The notes under the pieces were generated by a model that worked only from the letters and a program-made list of their open reading frames with translations, was not told the DNA's origin and searched no databases. A stretch of DNA of 64,000 nt from Eudromia elegans (taxonomy: Eukaryota; Chordata; Aves; Tinamiformes; Tinamidae): positions 772,543 through 836,542 of the forward strand of contig PTEX01000138.1 of assembly GCA_003342815.1 (NCBI GenBank), written 5' to 3'. Shown here one piece after another: positions 11,726-25,211 of this stretch. The translations under genes were made by a program, and so were the position numbers. How positions within the stretch are numbered: the stretch's first letter is position 1; each line of letters starts with the position of its first letter.

Positions 11726-12734
11726 CGGTTCTCCCCCCAGGTGTTTAACATCTGAGGCGCGCGGGCCCCTGACCGCACAGCTCAATGTCACCTCTTCCAC
11801 TCACCACCAGGGCCGCGTGCTGCACTGCCCCCGCACGAGCACCAAGGCAAAGGGGGCCCCAAGCGAGGAAAAAACCCAGAAAGGGGTAAATGAGCGCACT
11901 GGCCTCGACTCCTTGGTCTTTGGCCTAAACGTCATTTGGGTGAGGCCTGTATTTACCTCCTGGCCTGACAAGAGACACGTTTCAATCCTCCTTGCCTGGC
12001 TGCAATCAATGGGGTGAAATGCACATTTGAGGTTCAGCACAGCAGGGCTTTACCCCCTACCTGGCCCTGGTAGCAAGGGCGTGAGGAAGGCAGAGCTGAG
12101 GAGCAGGAACACAGGCGGACCCGACTGCCCAGCCCCGTGGGAACCAGCCAAGCTCCGCAGGGTCAGGGAGCTCCAGGCCACGCCGCCGTCCAGCCGGGGG
12201 TTTGGAAGGGCAGAAACACAGTTTCACCCAGAACTCAGTGACAAACCCCTCAACCGAGCCCTCCTGCTACACAAACGCCAGCAACGACGGGTCCCACGCG
12301 CCAGGGGACAAACCTCGATAGCCAGAGACTGCTGCAGTTACTGCTGGTGCTCCTGCCAGCGACTTCCACTTCACTTCCCTTGCCGGAGCGGGATCCGCCT
12401 TCCCTGGTATGTGCTCCTATCTCAAGCTCCTGCTCCACCAGCCTTCCCATCTTCCAGCCTTGTGGTGTCCCTGGGCTGGAAGGAGACCCCAGAGAGACGC
12501 CGCTGCTCCTGCCACCACACAGGGATTCCGGGGCAGGCCGCCCTGTGCATCCACCCTGGCTCACGTGCCGACACAGACACGCAGCTCAGGCCACGCAGCT
12601 GGAGGAAGCCCCGAGGTGTCGGTAGCGCTAACGGGGCCTGCAGAGCAGCGCTGCGAGGCAGCCGCGTGCTCCTCTGTGCCCAGGTGCTTGGTATTCAGCT
12701 GCAGAGCTCTCGGCGCCCGTCTCCACGCTGCCTG

Positions 12735-12895
12735 GGAAATATAATGAATGCCTTACATGTTAATCACGGGAGAGACGGAGCAGTCGGAGCGTGCGAGGCT
12801 ATGAATTATGCATTGGGCCCCACCTGGGAGTTAATATTTACCATATCTTGCTGAAATCCATTACGAAGAACAAACATTGTATTTATAGGACAAGC
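12735..12895. promoter_or_regulatory. Candidate conserved enhancer block
   Basis: Unique AT-rich sequence contains ATATAATGAATG, TGTTAATCACG, an octamer-like ATTATGCAT, GAGTTAATATTTACC and the SOX-like AACATTGT/AACAAAC pair. It lies between two GC-rich stretches with no coding content. Confidence 0.42.
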
Positions 12896-13589
12896 TGCAA
12901 AGCTGTCTGCTTGCGCGGACGAGGAGGAGGCACCGCCACCCCAGTCCGGCTCTGCGGCGCCTCGGGAGTAGGGATCGGCTTGCTGGGAAAAGCGGGAAAA
13001 CTGGGTGCCGTGTCCCAGGAAGGAGCAGTGGGGTGAAAACGCTGCGGGCTGCACTGGGGGCTGGACCGGGGGCTCCCGCGGCCCTTCGGAGCTGCTGCTC
13101 TGGCCCTGCTCTTCACCAAGCATCGCTTTGGAAACACAGTGTTTTGCAGTGTCAAATCACAGCTGGTCTTGGGGCTTGGCGGCTGGGGCAGGAGTTGAGT
13201 CACCAGGATCATGAGCACATCGTGCTGCGGCACCCGGTGCCTGCTCGGGGCCCCTCCGCGCTCTCCTTGCGGCTCTACTTCCCAGCGACAGGCCCTTCCT
13301 GGCCTCTCTTGGGACGAGCTCTCCAAAGAGCACCCAGACACCTCAGTGAGCCGGCACAGGGTCCCACGCAGGGCAGGGGCCTGCAGGGAAGCTCGCAAGG
13401 CTGCAGAGCCTGCAGGAGCCCTGAATCCAAGCAGATCCCTGCACGCGGCCGCCGTCCCGTTCCAGTGCCGGGTAGCACGCAGGGCTCCCATCCCGCCTGC
13501 TTCTCCTGTGCCGCTCTCGCAGGGAATCGCACTTGCCGGCTGCAAGGTGGGATGTGGAGCTGCTCAGTATTCAGCAAGACGACTCGTCC

Positions 13590-13905
13590 AGTGCGTGCGG
13601 ATTTAATTCATTTCCGATTGATCCCATAATTACAAAATTTGTTTAAAGCTGTTATATTATCTCCTTATTTGACACAATATGGCACAATTTTGTTATAGTA
13701 TTGAAAACCAAATAAGACAACTGCAGTTGGTAGCATTTCAAAGAGCTCTTCCCTTTAAGATGAAATCAATCCCGTTTCAAGTTTATTCCCTCGCTTTGTG
13801 ATTGAGGCTCTAGGGGTGCATTTTGCTGAAAAGTGTCTTTTTGATTTTTCAGAAATTCTTTAGATTAATATGCAGCTGTCATTGCAAGGCAAATCCAGGC
13901 CCGCT
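13590..13905. promoter_or_regulatory. Candidate conserved enhancer block
   Basis: About 315 bases of AT-rich sequence interrupt GC-rich DNA. Motifs include GGATTTAATTCA, TTGATCCCATAATTAC, repeated ACAAT/ATTGT words consistent with SOX sites, and AGATTAATATGCAG. There is no reading frame of interest. Confidence 0.45.
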
Positions 13906-14412
13906 TTCATGTCTCTGCTCTGTCCCCAGGCTGTGGCGGGCGCCTCCAGAGACGAGTCGCTGCCCTCTCCGGCGGCCGGCCCGGCTCATACTGCGTTCCC
14001 GCTCGCACGCTTCCCGCTGCCGGCTGGGAATGCCGAGGCGCACGAGACTAAGAGGGGTCCAGGCCTTGGCGCCTGTTATTTGTTTTCCTCGGCGCATCTT
14101 TTGAAGACATGTTTAACTTGCGGATCAGGTAGGATAAACTTGCTAAGGGGATATTTCTGAGTAAATAGATGCTGCAAGTGAAGCTTAAATATTTACATAC
14201 ATATTTAAGTGCTTGCTCCTTCTGCAGTGTCAATCAGTGGCATGGTGCCGTTGCTAGGGTGGCACGTGCATCCCGTCGGTCGGAAAAGCGGCCACGCTCC
14301 GCACCGGGAACACCCGTCCGCGTGGCTGCAGGTCCGGGCGCTGCTACGCGGCGAGCAAGGAGCATGTGCCCTACGCAGTGCTGGGATCAGCAAAACACAG
14401 CTGGCAGCTGGC

Positions 14413-14464
14413 TGTTGGGATGTGCTGGGATGCAGTGGGATGCGCCGGGATGCAGTGGGGTACT
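14413..14464. repeat. Short GGGATG minisatellite
   Basis: Four to five copies of TGGGATGYRS units follow each other. The core is the same as in the longer array at 6,230-6,475, about 8 kb away. Confidence 0.75.
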
Positions 14465-15084
14465 CACAGGCACAGCCACAGCACTTGAAAAAGAAAAAAG
14501 CTCGGTGTAATTTTTCTCCACGTGTTTTAAATACATTAAAAGAAGAGTTCTTCAGCTCAGCACATGGATGAAGCATGGCCATGTGCATGCTGGCATGGCC
14601 AGGTCTCACCTGCACCCTCAACGAGGCTTTCAGCACGCGCATGTCCAGGTCACTGCTCATGAAACCACATTAGTCAGTAAAAGCCTGAAAAAAAATAAAA
14701 ATAAAAATAAAAAAGCTATGTTTTATGCAATTATTTTGGTAAAGAACGTATAAAACAATGTTAGAGTTCTCATGAGTGGCTCTTTGGCTGCCTGTCTGCA
14801 AACTCTCCCTGGCTGGGAGGGAGGTACCGGCCCAGGGCGGTGCTGCCTGACGCCTGCCTGCTCTGGCACCCAATCCACCCGTTCCCTGTAAACGAAGCGA
14901 CCGGGTAGCCCAGCCCCCAACACCCCTTGCCCCAGTGAGGCGGGCGGGATGCAGAGCCGGACCCCAGGGGAGATGCCGGGGTGGGAAGGAGGCACGTGGG
15001 CACCACAGGAGCCCGCTCACAGCTGCGGGCAGGACACGCGGCCATGCCCAGCGGCGCCACGCCAGCTCCCACGCCGCTGCACCG

Positions 15085-15560
15085 GGGATTAATAAAAGCC
15101 ATTATTTGGAAGAGCTTTTGCATATTTTATTTTCTTATCTAAATTAGAGTATTCCGAGTGCAGCATTTCCATTGTTTAAAAGAATGCAAAATGCTGTTAG
15201 GGGATAATATATTAACAGCTCAAGTACCACGCACAGTTGTTTAATAGGGCTGTTTCAGTGCTGGTTGAATAATTCTGTTAATTCCTCCACTTTAATATAA
15301 AATCTGTATTTGAACTGCCTTCTCAGAAGCCTCTTGCCACAGCTGGAGTTATATGATGAGTCAAAATAAGAATACATGAATGCAGAGAACACAGGAGTTG
15401 CCGTTTGCTGTGCAGAAGTGCTCATCTCCCTAAAATTTGACTCTTCCTTTCTTTGTACTCTGTTTGATTTCCCCTTTTCCATATTTCTTTCATATTTCCA
15501 TTTTCCTTCAGGGCAACTGCAAAGAGCTAGGCTTGGAGAGGATTTATATGAAGTATCAAG
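15085..15560. promoter_or_regulatory. AT-rich unique block, enhancer-like
   Basis: This is the first long AT-rich block as the window leaves the GC-rich region. It contains ATTAATAAAAGCC, TAAATTAGAGTA, GATAATATATTAACAG and ATTCTGTTAATTCC. It lacks repeats and coding framing. Confidence is lower than for the islands set in GC-rich DNA because composition is less contrasting here. Confidence 0.33.
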
Positions 15561-16799
15561 AGTCCAAGTTTATCATGGTTTGAAAACGTGAAACACGCTT
15601 GACGTTTCTGAAAAATAAACATCAGTAGCGCCCACAGGACGGTGCTGAGGAATTCTGCAGAAGAATACTATCAAAAAATATCTGGACATCGGACAAGTCT
15701 GAGCCCACATGGCTCAAAACCATGTTTACATCTCACTGATGATTCAACTCCAGCAACAAAACGCGAGATGAAGTGGGACGGTCCAAATCGACCTCCCCAT
15801 GGATCCACACTTAGGCATATTTTCTGGAATGGCGTGGTCAGCTTTACGGTACAACTTCAATGCTGAAAAGCCACTTGTATAAATGTCGCCAGAAATGGCT
15901 AATGGAGAAAAACCAGCAGCCACCTCTTTTAAATTGGGAGAGACCGAGGGGTCTCTGTACTCCAGCAACTTTCACACTATCACCAGGATGAACGGCAGCA
16001 ATTCCCTGGGGTAACCAGAGATATAACCAGAACATAATAAGGACCCAGAAACTCTGAATTGCTTTTCAAAATCATCGATCATCCCTTCCTTTCCAAGAAA
16101 ACACTAGGGAAAGAACACTACTAAACACTAGAAACACGAGGCAACACATCCTGTCCCGTGTGTTGCCAGGTCCCTTTGTGTCAGTCTGGTCGGTAAACAG
16201 CAGGAGGCTCCGGAGCGCTGGCGAGAGCCCGGATCGGTGGGGAGGAGAGGAGCTCGGGCAGGAGCTGGCCCTTCGCCAAAGCCGCCTCCGAGCTCCTCCT
16301 CCTCCATGTGTTCTCTTAACGGGCATCCCATCGTTTAAAGTGATTTATGAAGAAATTTGCCTGATGCTCCTCTCCCAGCAATGCTTCCTAAAGACCTGAT
16401 GATGATCCTAAAGGAAGCCTCTGTCACAACAGAGCCTGTTATTGCTACTGGAAATTGCAACTGATAGCCAGGGAATACTGCGACACTCTTCTCAGTGAAA
16501 TCTGTAGCATATGGGGATGTTGCACTGCATTCTGCCATTTTCTGTGAAAAACTACAGTTTTCATTAGCAACCTTTATTAAAATACTTGCCTAGTGTGTCC
16601 CCACCGCACAGTAGCGGGTTGTTTTGGTCCTGCATCAGCTCAGCACTTGGGCAGGGGTCTTGGGAGGAAGCCAGTTGCTCGAGTGACACCACGGACCGAG
16701 ACACGATCCACAGACACTTTCCCTTTGAAAGTCCTGGGGAATCCTCAACAGGAGCCAATAAGACCTACGAGGCAACAAGAAAGTCTTAGTAAACCCAAC

Positions 16800-17300
16800 C
16801 TGGTTTCCAGTAAACTAATTTGGGGCATGTACTTCAACAGGATTCTGCCTGCAAAATTATTTATTGCACATTGAAAGCATTAGCAGAATTACAGTGCTCA
16901 TGTGATAATCATATGCGTTTCCACTGGCATCAGTGCAGCTTTTGTTTGCTGCTCAAGCTCGGGAACGCTGCTGATTTACACATGTTTCAGATGAAGAATA
17001 GTCACATGCATCTTGTGCTTACAACGTTTTACATTACTCGAGATTATACATCTGTCATGTTTGTTATTAAGTCAGCGCGGATTACATTGCATTACTGCTT
17101 AGCAAGGAGATGTATTACAGCGCGGAGGAATGCGTGTTCCAGCAAACTACATTGTTTTCCCATATTTCTCTAGAAAGATCACACGTTATAATCACTGTAT
17201 ACAGTATACCATGTAAAACGATCCCCATTTATTCCATACAATAGATACTGTGTCATTTAATTAATTTAGACTAAAGAGGACCGCTCAGCATTCACTAACA
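16800..17300. promoter_or_regulatory. AT-rich unique block, enhancer-like
   Basis: The block includes AAACTAATTTGGGG, TGCAAAATTATTTATTGCAC and GATAATCATATGCG, and ends with TTTAATTAATTTAG near 17,270. The texture is that of a vertebrate conserved non-coding element. No exon signals were seen. Confidence 0.38.
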
Positions 17301-17589
17301 ACTTTTCCTTTGGGACCATAAATGAAAAACCCTCATTCTGCACAGCAGCCAGAGCAAGGAAAGCGCTTCTGGAGATAAGGTTTGCACAGAAAGGAAACCT
17401 GCCCTCGCTGCCCATTTCTTCCCCCTGATATACATGAAATTTATAGAGCTGAGGAGTCGCCTCCAGCAGCAGCAGATCCTGCAGCACACGGAGCCCAGCA
17501 AGGTGAGGCAGGACGGGATGGGCTCACACCAGCCTAAACACTCAAAAAGCTGAAACGTGACCAGGGCAATTTCAAACACTTGTACTTAA

Positions 17590-18770
17590 GTTTTTTTTTT
17601 TTTCTTAAACAAAGTATTTATTGCCATTAGAGACGTTTACGGTGCACAAGGCAACAGAAGAGCGATTGCCTGAAGTAGGAAGGCGGTCCTTCAGCATTCC
17701 CATCCCTGCAGAATCCATTTTTATATTAATGGAAATTTCTGCAGACCTTGGGCCATGAGTATTGAACAGTTCTCACCTCTCGCAGCTTCTCATTGACCTA
17801 GCGTACAATACAGGATTTTTTTTGAACATAAAAGCATCATAGACAACCTCTATATTACTCCAACAGATTGTTTATCCATGTGACGGAGGGGACTTTTAAA
17901 TCATCTGTTAATTAGAAGAGTGTTATCGATGATTTGGCTTCGGATACAGTCATCACAGTGTTGTTTACCAGTTACGTTTCAGACAATCTCTTAATCACGA
18001 CTTCATTGGGTTTTACCCATTATGGGCCAGCAGCTTGTCTTTAGTTCTGTCAAAAACAAACAAGTAAGGCTGGTTTTGTTCAACCTAATAAAAAGCAGGT
18101 TGAAAATGGGGCACGTTGAAATAGCGGCAGAAGCTCCCAGGCTGGTGGGAGATGGGCAAACCCAGCCCACCAATCCAAGCTTTTGTGCACTTGCTGTAAG
18201 GTCTATTTTCAGTCCGCATGAGGTGAACTATTTCAGTGAGGGGCAGTGGAGCTGTTTGCTCCTGAAGGGGCCTTCATCTCGGGAAGGACGACGTGCGGAG
18301 GCTTAGGTTAGCCTCCTCCCCGCTCCCCAGTAAATCAGCTAGAGAAAAGTCTTTCATTGCAGTCTTTAGCATTTGGCATATTTAAACATAACCACACAGC
18401 TTTCATTCGCTATAATAAAAGATCCTCGTTGGTATTACTGGGTTTGATGTAAGTGGTTTGCCTCTCAAATGTATTATAGTTCATTTCATATTTAGTGATA
18501 CAGTAATAGCATAAATTGTGCATTGAGGTCAAGGACAGATATTGATCCCTTTAAACAAGCACTGCTATTAATTAGAGACAGGGTTGCACTGAAATACCTG
18601 GCCTGTGTGGGTCACTTCAGATACTCCCAAAGAATTAAACTAGCATAGCATTTGCTATGCTCAGATCCAGATTTTCCACAATTACAGAGCTTGGTGAGAA
18701 GATGATTGTCTGTCTCACTCCTGCTCTTAATAATTCTGTATAATTTGAAGTAAAACCTGGTTGCTGCAAG
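17590..18770. promoter_or_regulatory. AT-rich unique region, possible elements
   Basis: Several sub-blocks (about 17,600-18,010 and 18,330-18,760) carry ATTA-type cores, GATA-type words and SOX-like sites. The stretch between them, about 18,020-18,300, is plainer. I cannot delimit individual elements and see no coding exon. Confidence 0.28.
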
Positions 18771-21700
18771 GTGGCTGGAGGAATGCAGCAAAGTTCCCTC
18801 TTAGCTGCATGCTGCTCGGTCCAGCCAGCAGCAGATCAATGAGTTTAGTTTTCACCTACGGAAAACATCGTTTCCTGTGGCCTTCACTGGAAAACCAACC
18901 CCATCACTAGAACATCAGGGAGAAGCATGAGCTGTAGGGGAGGCAGCAGCCCAGCAAGGAGACAGCGGCAGGGCTAGTCTCATCTCTCTGTTGTTTGAAG
19001 AGCAAGGTAGGAAAAAATGTAAGCAGCAGCCTAACTCCGGGAAGCTAAAAACACAGGATCCCCAAAACCCACCCAAACTGCTGCAGCTATGGGACTGTTC
19101 TCGCATGGCATGAGCAACACTTCTCGCTGCTGCTGGAATACCGACCGCTTTCAAGGCCGAGCTGGTGCCTGTGCGGTAGCAACAAGGAAGTGGGTATCAA
19201 AACAGCCAAGTGTGAGGACACATCTCCAAAAGGCCGAAGAGCAGGATCCAGAGGGGCTGCACTGCAGCCAATGCACCTGAGAGATGGTGAGAGTTGCTTA
19301 CGTTTTGCTCCTGATGCAGAGAATGGTACAGCAGTAATTCCCCCTTAATGTGCTTTTTAAAAATTTGCTAATATTCCATTACGAAGCGATGGAAAGTCAC
19401 AAAAGAACATCGGCCCTTTTGTCAGTGACATGTGGTTAAGTCTCAGTTGCTGAAGCCAAGCTGCCTAGAGGGAGCAGGTCAAGGGCCCACACAAGAGGGC
19501 AAACACACCTGCTGGGGTATCTGTTATCCCGCAGAAAGGTCCTCTTCCCACCCCTGTGTCCCCAGGAACAGCATCATGGCCACCCCCAAACAGGAGCTGC
19601 TTTCCTCCCCCTGCCTTCCTTTTCCTTTCTAGAATTACTGTCCAGGCAATTCTTTTCAAGCAAAGATTTCACAAAGTCTCCCAGGCCATTTCCCAATTCT
19701 ATAAATGTTTCATCACTTGGGCAACAAGGACAAAGTACTCACTTGTCTCTTCTTCAAGGTTTCCAACGCAGCAAAGCACAACCCCGAAATCCTCGCTCCC
19801 TAGCATGCGCTCATGCTCATTCCCCAGTGATCACCGGACCACATCACCAAAAACTGCCAAAACAGAAATCAGTGAGTTTATACAAGCATCACTAAGTTGT
19901 CAAGCAAATTCCTTCTCTATTGCAACAGCAATTTTATTAATTTTTTTTTTTTTTTAAATTTCAACAAACAAAAAACTTCAACAGATTAAAAAAAAAAAAC
20001 CCATAGAAAAGGAAGAGTGGAAAAATTCCCTGTAGTATCACACAGAGTAACCACAAACATGAGGCACAGTGAAAGCCTTGGCGAGGTCTGTGTCTACTTA
20101 CATACATGCAAGAGACTCCTGAAAGGCTGTGCCTTTTTGAGAACCCTATTCTCCAAACGCCTGTACTGATACCCAGGTGATGCTGTTCTGGGACAACCCT
20201 CACTTTTTTTCATGTCCTTCTTCAATCCAACATCATCTTCAAGCGCAAAATGCCCCTGGAGGGGGTCTGTGGCATTTTTGTGGCTAGTGGAAGATGCTGC
20301 TGTGGGGCTGGAAGTGGGAAGCCTTGCAGCAATGCAGGACTCCTGCACTGAGTCCAGCCAGGGAGCCAGGAGTCTGAGTGCGGGCAGCTGGATCTGCTTC
20401 TATACCTTCAGGATATCCTTCTCAGAAAACACCAGCAACACCAGAATACACACATACAAAAAAAAAAGAAAAAGTAACACACAAAAAAAGGATTTCATCA
20501 CACAGAAAACTTGCTTGGATTCGTGACAGTGCTTTTACATAAAGATAACAGGATTCAGAGCTTCCCCACAATGTGGTACCAAAAATCCCATTAGCAGCTA
20601 GTTGAGAAGGAAGATCAGCATTTAATATGCCCATGTTACATACTTGTTTTTAACTATACAATGAAGTAGTGGGTAAACAGGGCTGAAAACAGAACATCCC
20701 CAGACCTGTGCTCAGAGCATCTGCACGCGTGGCGTTAGTCGGAGGGTTATGTTTTTTGTCAGCTACTTTGGGCTTGAAAGCCCAACTAAAATCATCGGTC
20801 TGTTACAGACAGGAAGACTGAACTGATACATGGTGGCACAGGGAAGATTAGGAGCAAAGACACGCTCCAAAATGTAATACATCTGGAATACATATTATAA
20901 TCTATTTTAAACACAAAGCTGTACACCTACAGCACCTGGAGTTGGCACTGAATGCCTGTAAGAGTTTGGTGCAATGCAGATCCCCCTGCAAATCCCTTTA
21001 ACTTGCATGGTTGCTAAATTGGCCCAGATGTGATGTACAACGCGGAGCAGAGGTGTCGGTCCGCTGGGCAGGCTACAGGCATCACTTCCTGAATGATGCA
21101 GGGCCTCTGGCACAAGAGGTTGGATTTAAAAAAGGCACAAATTCCCTTCTGCCCAACGCTGCAGACTGATCCTGTCCCCTTGGGGCTCTGCCTTCTTCCT
21201 CTGAGTCACCTGATGTACCTTCTATCCCTCACTGACGAGCATCGTCAGATCCCTACTCCGGCTCACCCTGAGCCGTTCTGGCTTATGGAACCTGCAAAGT
21301 GGAGCTGTCTGGCAGGAAGGGCGACAGATGAAAGCAATTAGCTACAGTCTGTTGTAACATCGAGCAGCAAATCTGTGTTTAAACAGTCGCTTCCAGTGCT
21401 ACATTTGGCACCAAGGCAGAAGTCAGCAAGCGGACAACGTCCTCGTGCTTCGCTTTCTGTGCGGCACCTGCAGCAGCCGCAGTTGGGAGAGTCACCTGCA
21501 CAAGAAATGAGTGTTTCAAACAGCGACTACTCACAAGGCATTTACTGCTCCAAGGGGCAGGTGCAGCCCATCCCAGAGGCACGCAGGAAATCCTTGGCGT
21601 GGGGCTTGCTGTCCGGAGGAGTGGGACGTTGCAGCTCGTGTGGGACCTGTGTGCTGTGCACAGAGGAGCTGCAGTGACCACACATGTAACAGCTGAGCGA

Positions 21701-24700
21701 GTTACTGTGAACGTTTTGCTCTGACAGGTCTCCCCAGGCAAGACATTACCCCTGCCCCGTGTTCTGCCTGCTCAGCTGTGCCCAGGTCACACTTTGCAGG
21801 AGTTACTGCAATTTTACAGGCACAAGCGGGCAAAGCAGCCTGTTCCCTGTGGTTTTACACTGTCCTGCCCTTTGGTGGTCCTGCTCCTGGCTCCTTCCTG
21901 GCACGAGGCCACAGCAGGCGCTCCGGGATTGCTCCTAGCTGCACCATGCAGAGCACTGTGGAAAACACTCACCAGGAGAAAGAGGGAAGCACTCACATCT
22001 GCGCAGGGAGGATGCAATAAATAACAAAGGAGATTTGATTATATAACATAATATTACTTTCAATGTAAAAATGAGTTATACTGCATGCTGTAATAAATCA
22101 TAACGCTACAGTTCAGCAGCTCTTCTGAGCTGCAACATCTGGATCTCAAGCTGAGTCTTCCAGCTTTTGGAGACACCTTGATCCACTCTTCAACCTCAAC
22201 TGATCAGATGAAAAACTTGAGCCTGATTTAGCCTGACACCCTAAATGAGAGTTCAGTCCACAGCAACAAGCAATCACTGTAAAAAAGCCAGGTGGATTAT
22301 GAACAACTCTTTTAAAAACAATTATGAAAAGATGGCCCACAATTGAGCCCCATGCTCATGCATCTCTGCTTAAACTTAACACTTAAAAACCCCCACAATA
22401 ATCTGCGTACAAATGGATAGTTGCTACAGACCTTTCCCACGTAAGGCAAAGGACAGTTACCTGTTGTACTGCTGGGACGCTGCTCCCCCGTCGCTGGCTG
22501 CAGGTCAGTAAAATGTGCCCGCTTCAGCGTATCAGACATGGCCCCCAAGGCACGCAGGCTGCCGAGGTCACACCACCAACTGCACGCACAGAATTAAAGC
22601 ATGACCCATTGCAGGGCTCTCAGAGATGATTATCAACGTCAACTAACCTGTCAACCACCGAGCCCCCAACCACCAGCCTGCTGCAGTGTAACTGACATTT
22701 TGACATGGATAACTGCTTCAGCCCTATGCAAAATAAATGGGGTGCTCAATCTGGAAAAGGCCACCTAAGAAACATCTGGATGGGAGTTATAGCTAGATCA
22801 ATTTTTACCTTCAACTCTGCTTTGGTTTTTAAGTGTTTGATCTCTGCATTTTGGCCCTGCTAGATGGGAAGAGGCAGTTTGCTAGGTGGGCACCTGTCTC
22901 CTGCATCACATGGCCCACACTGCGAGTGGTGAAATTAGAAAAAACATAGACTGAAGAGGTGTTTTATGGCTTGGACAAGCTAGAAAAACAACAAGTTGCC
23001 AAAAACCGAGTTGCTCCAGTGGGGTTGTGTCTGCAGAGCAGTTTGCCCAGATTTAGGCTCCCAGGACAATTTTAACAGCCGCAACATTGTTCTTCTGAAA
23101 AACTGCTCCAAAACCCCATCCTTGGGCAGAGCGGGCAGAGGCAGCGACAGGGCGGTGCATGAGGGTCTGGGGGCTCCCTTGCCCTGGAAGGGCCTTTGGA
23201 GACACAGCAGAGGACGCGTGTTGGGGCCGCCGTCCCGTGTGGTGCCGATTTCACCGTTAGCCGCGTTGCTTCCGAACGGCAACTGCTCCATCTGGTGGGA
23301 AAGCATCCGGCTGCCGGGCCCGCTCCGCGGTCCCCATGCCCCATAGGCCATTTTATCCCCCTCCTGCCACCTCTCCTGCATCAGCCTTCTGCCCAAAGTA
23401 AGGGTTTAGCTGCAGCTTCGTGTTGCCTTTTCTTAGCCGTGCCAGGCAACAGGTATCCATCCCTCTCACTCTGGGATTTGCTGTAATTATGGATCCTTAA
23501 TATGTTCTGCTAGAGGTAAATACCCAATTAGCCATCTCTTGGAACACCCTGTAAGCAGAACTGTTTGCTTTGAGTGTGGCCATGGGATTTATCTTACAGC
23601 GCATCTTGCTTAAAAAAAAAAATTATGCTCCAGATGAGCAAGGCAGACACCTCACCTCAGGTGCCCCGCAGCCGGTGGCCCCAGAGGGCTACCTGGGCAC
23701 CGGGTAGGGCTGCTGCTGAGTCTCAGCCTTCCCTCTTACCCCATGTGCTCGCTTGCCTGATGCACAAAAGCCACTCACCTGCTGCAGCAAGGATGCACAC
23801 GGGGAAACGTGCTCGTTCACAATGGGCATGTAGCAAGGAGTAGGAGATGGCCAGGAACCTGCCGAGGCCTCCAGGTGAGCAGGGGCCACCAGGAGCCAGA
23901 CCCCTTCATGGGCTTCTCCAGCTCCTCATGCAGTCACTGGCACCACCTGGAACAGAAGTCAGCAACTCTGTTAAAGTCTCAGGACAGCAAAGCAGATCTA
24001 CAGACAGGCACTTCTGAAGAGCTAGTCACAGCTCAATTGCATCGTACTGTACACAGCAGCAACTCGAAACTGCAGACTGTCCGTGTCAGGGTCTGGCCTC
24101 TACTTCCAGGCCAGAAATGTTTTGCTGATTAGTTAAACAATCTTAATATTTAGAAAAACAATCAGCAAAGCAAAAAGAGGAAATAACTTTTACTACAGCT
24201 CTGCCTCAAGCAAACAGAGCACTTGGGTACCAGCAGGGTAATTTAGCTGACAAAAGTGAGGCCTGTCATTCAGATTGATAGCAATTCTGCCTGTGAATCC
24301 ACCAGTAACCCAACAGCTATTTATTGTTTCATATTGCATCCCACATTTCTTGTTTCTTCTCTATAAACATATATACAAGAGGGGACAGTGCTACCCTAAC
24401 ATTTGTAGAAAATCTCTAGCTAAATATGCTAAAAAATGGACAGAGAAAAAGGGAGGGGGGGTTTCTGCACTTAGCATTTAAACTTTCCTTCTGCATTAGC
24501 TTTTCCTTGCTCAGCGCTGAGGAAAGGGCTGCACCTCCAGAACTGCCCTCCAACTCAGCGATCACTGATGTGTCTGGCTGGAGAAGACAGTGCCCCAGGG
24601 CCGGTGGATGCTGCTGGGGCTGGGAGAGGCCAGAGCCATGGGAACACATGCAGGAATGACTGGCTGTGGCAGCACCTGGAGCAGCAGCACCGTGACAGAG

Positions 24701-25100
24701 GGTGGTTTTCATTTCTGAGCACATTTCTGGATTCAGGTAACAATTCCCAGGCTTTATTTTAAAGTATTTCACTGCTGGAAAAGCTATCCTCTAACATGAA
24801 GCACGATCCTGAAACCACAAGTGTCAATGTATGTATTCTTCAATATATCAGCATTCAAGTGTGCTGCGTGTCTAGAAATAAGGTCATACCCTTTGCAAAA
24901 GTAAATGACCACAGACTGCCGTTAGCTTTAACACTGCAGACGATGAAACAGCTTCTTGTATCTTTGATTTACTGACAATTGTTGGAAAAGAAGCAAGTAA
25001 GAAATGAAAATCCACTCTTCGCATTAAGGCTTGCTTAGTAAAAAATACTGTAGGGAAGTCAGATATTGTAAAATGCCCATCTTCTGCCTACATTTACATG
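18771..25100. other. Gene-free stretch
   Basis: I see no recognisable exon, RNA gene or interspersed repeat here. The region has average composition, poly-A/T runs near 19,940-19,990 and 20,458-20,470, and no clear enhancer-like islands. The open frames present lack splice framing and family motifs. Confidence 0.5.
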
Positions 25101-25211
25101 ATCACACAGTAACTTAGAGCCAGACTAGTAATCAATTTTAAAAGGCCTTTGAAGTTGAAGGCACAAACAAGCGATTATTCAATATCCTAACAGAAAACCA
25201 ACAATCAAACT

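Larger units (their letters stand above)
125..15000. other. GC-rich gene-free region
   Basis: I found no exon of a recognisable protein here on either strand. Long open frames are frequent, but they overlap in several frames at once, are rich in Arg, Pro, Gly, Ala and Ser, and lack splice-site framing or family motifs, as expected from GC-rich DNA. The base is CpG-rich and broken up by short AT-rich islands listed separately. Synteny with human 3q25 suggests this is the desert between SLC66A1L and SHOX2, with SHOX2 off the left edge; that placement is inferred. Confidence 0.7.

Noticed and set aside
157..15000. Many open frames of 60-350 codons in the GC-rich left part, such as 8,629-9,702 on the plus strand
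   Set aside because: They overlap in several frames on both strands, are low-complexity in composition, include simple-repeat translations and show no family motif or splice framing. GC-rich DNA with few stop codons explains them.
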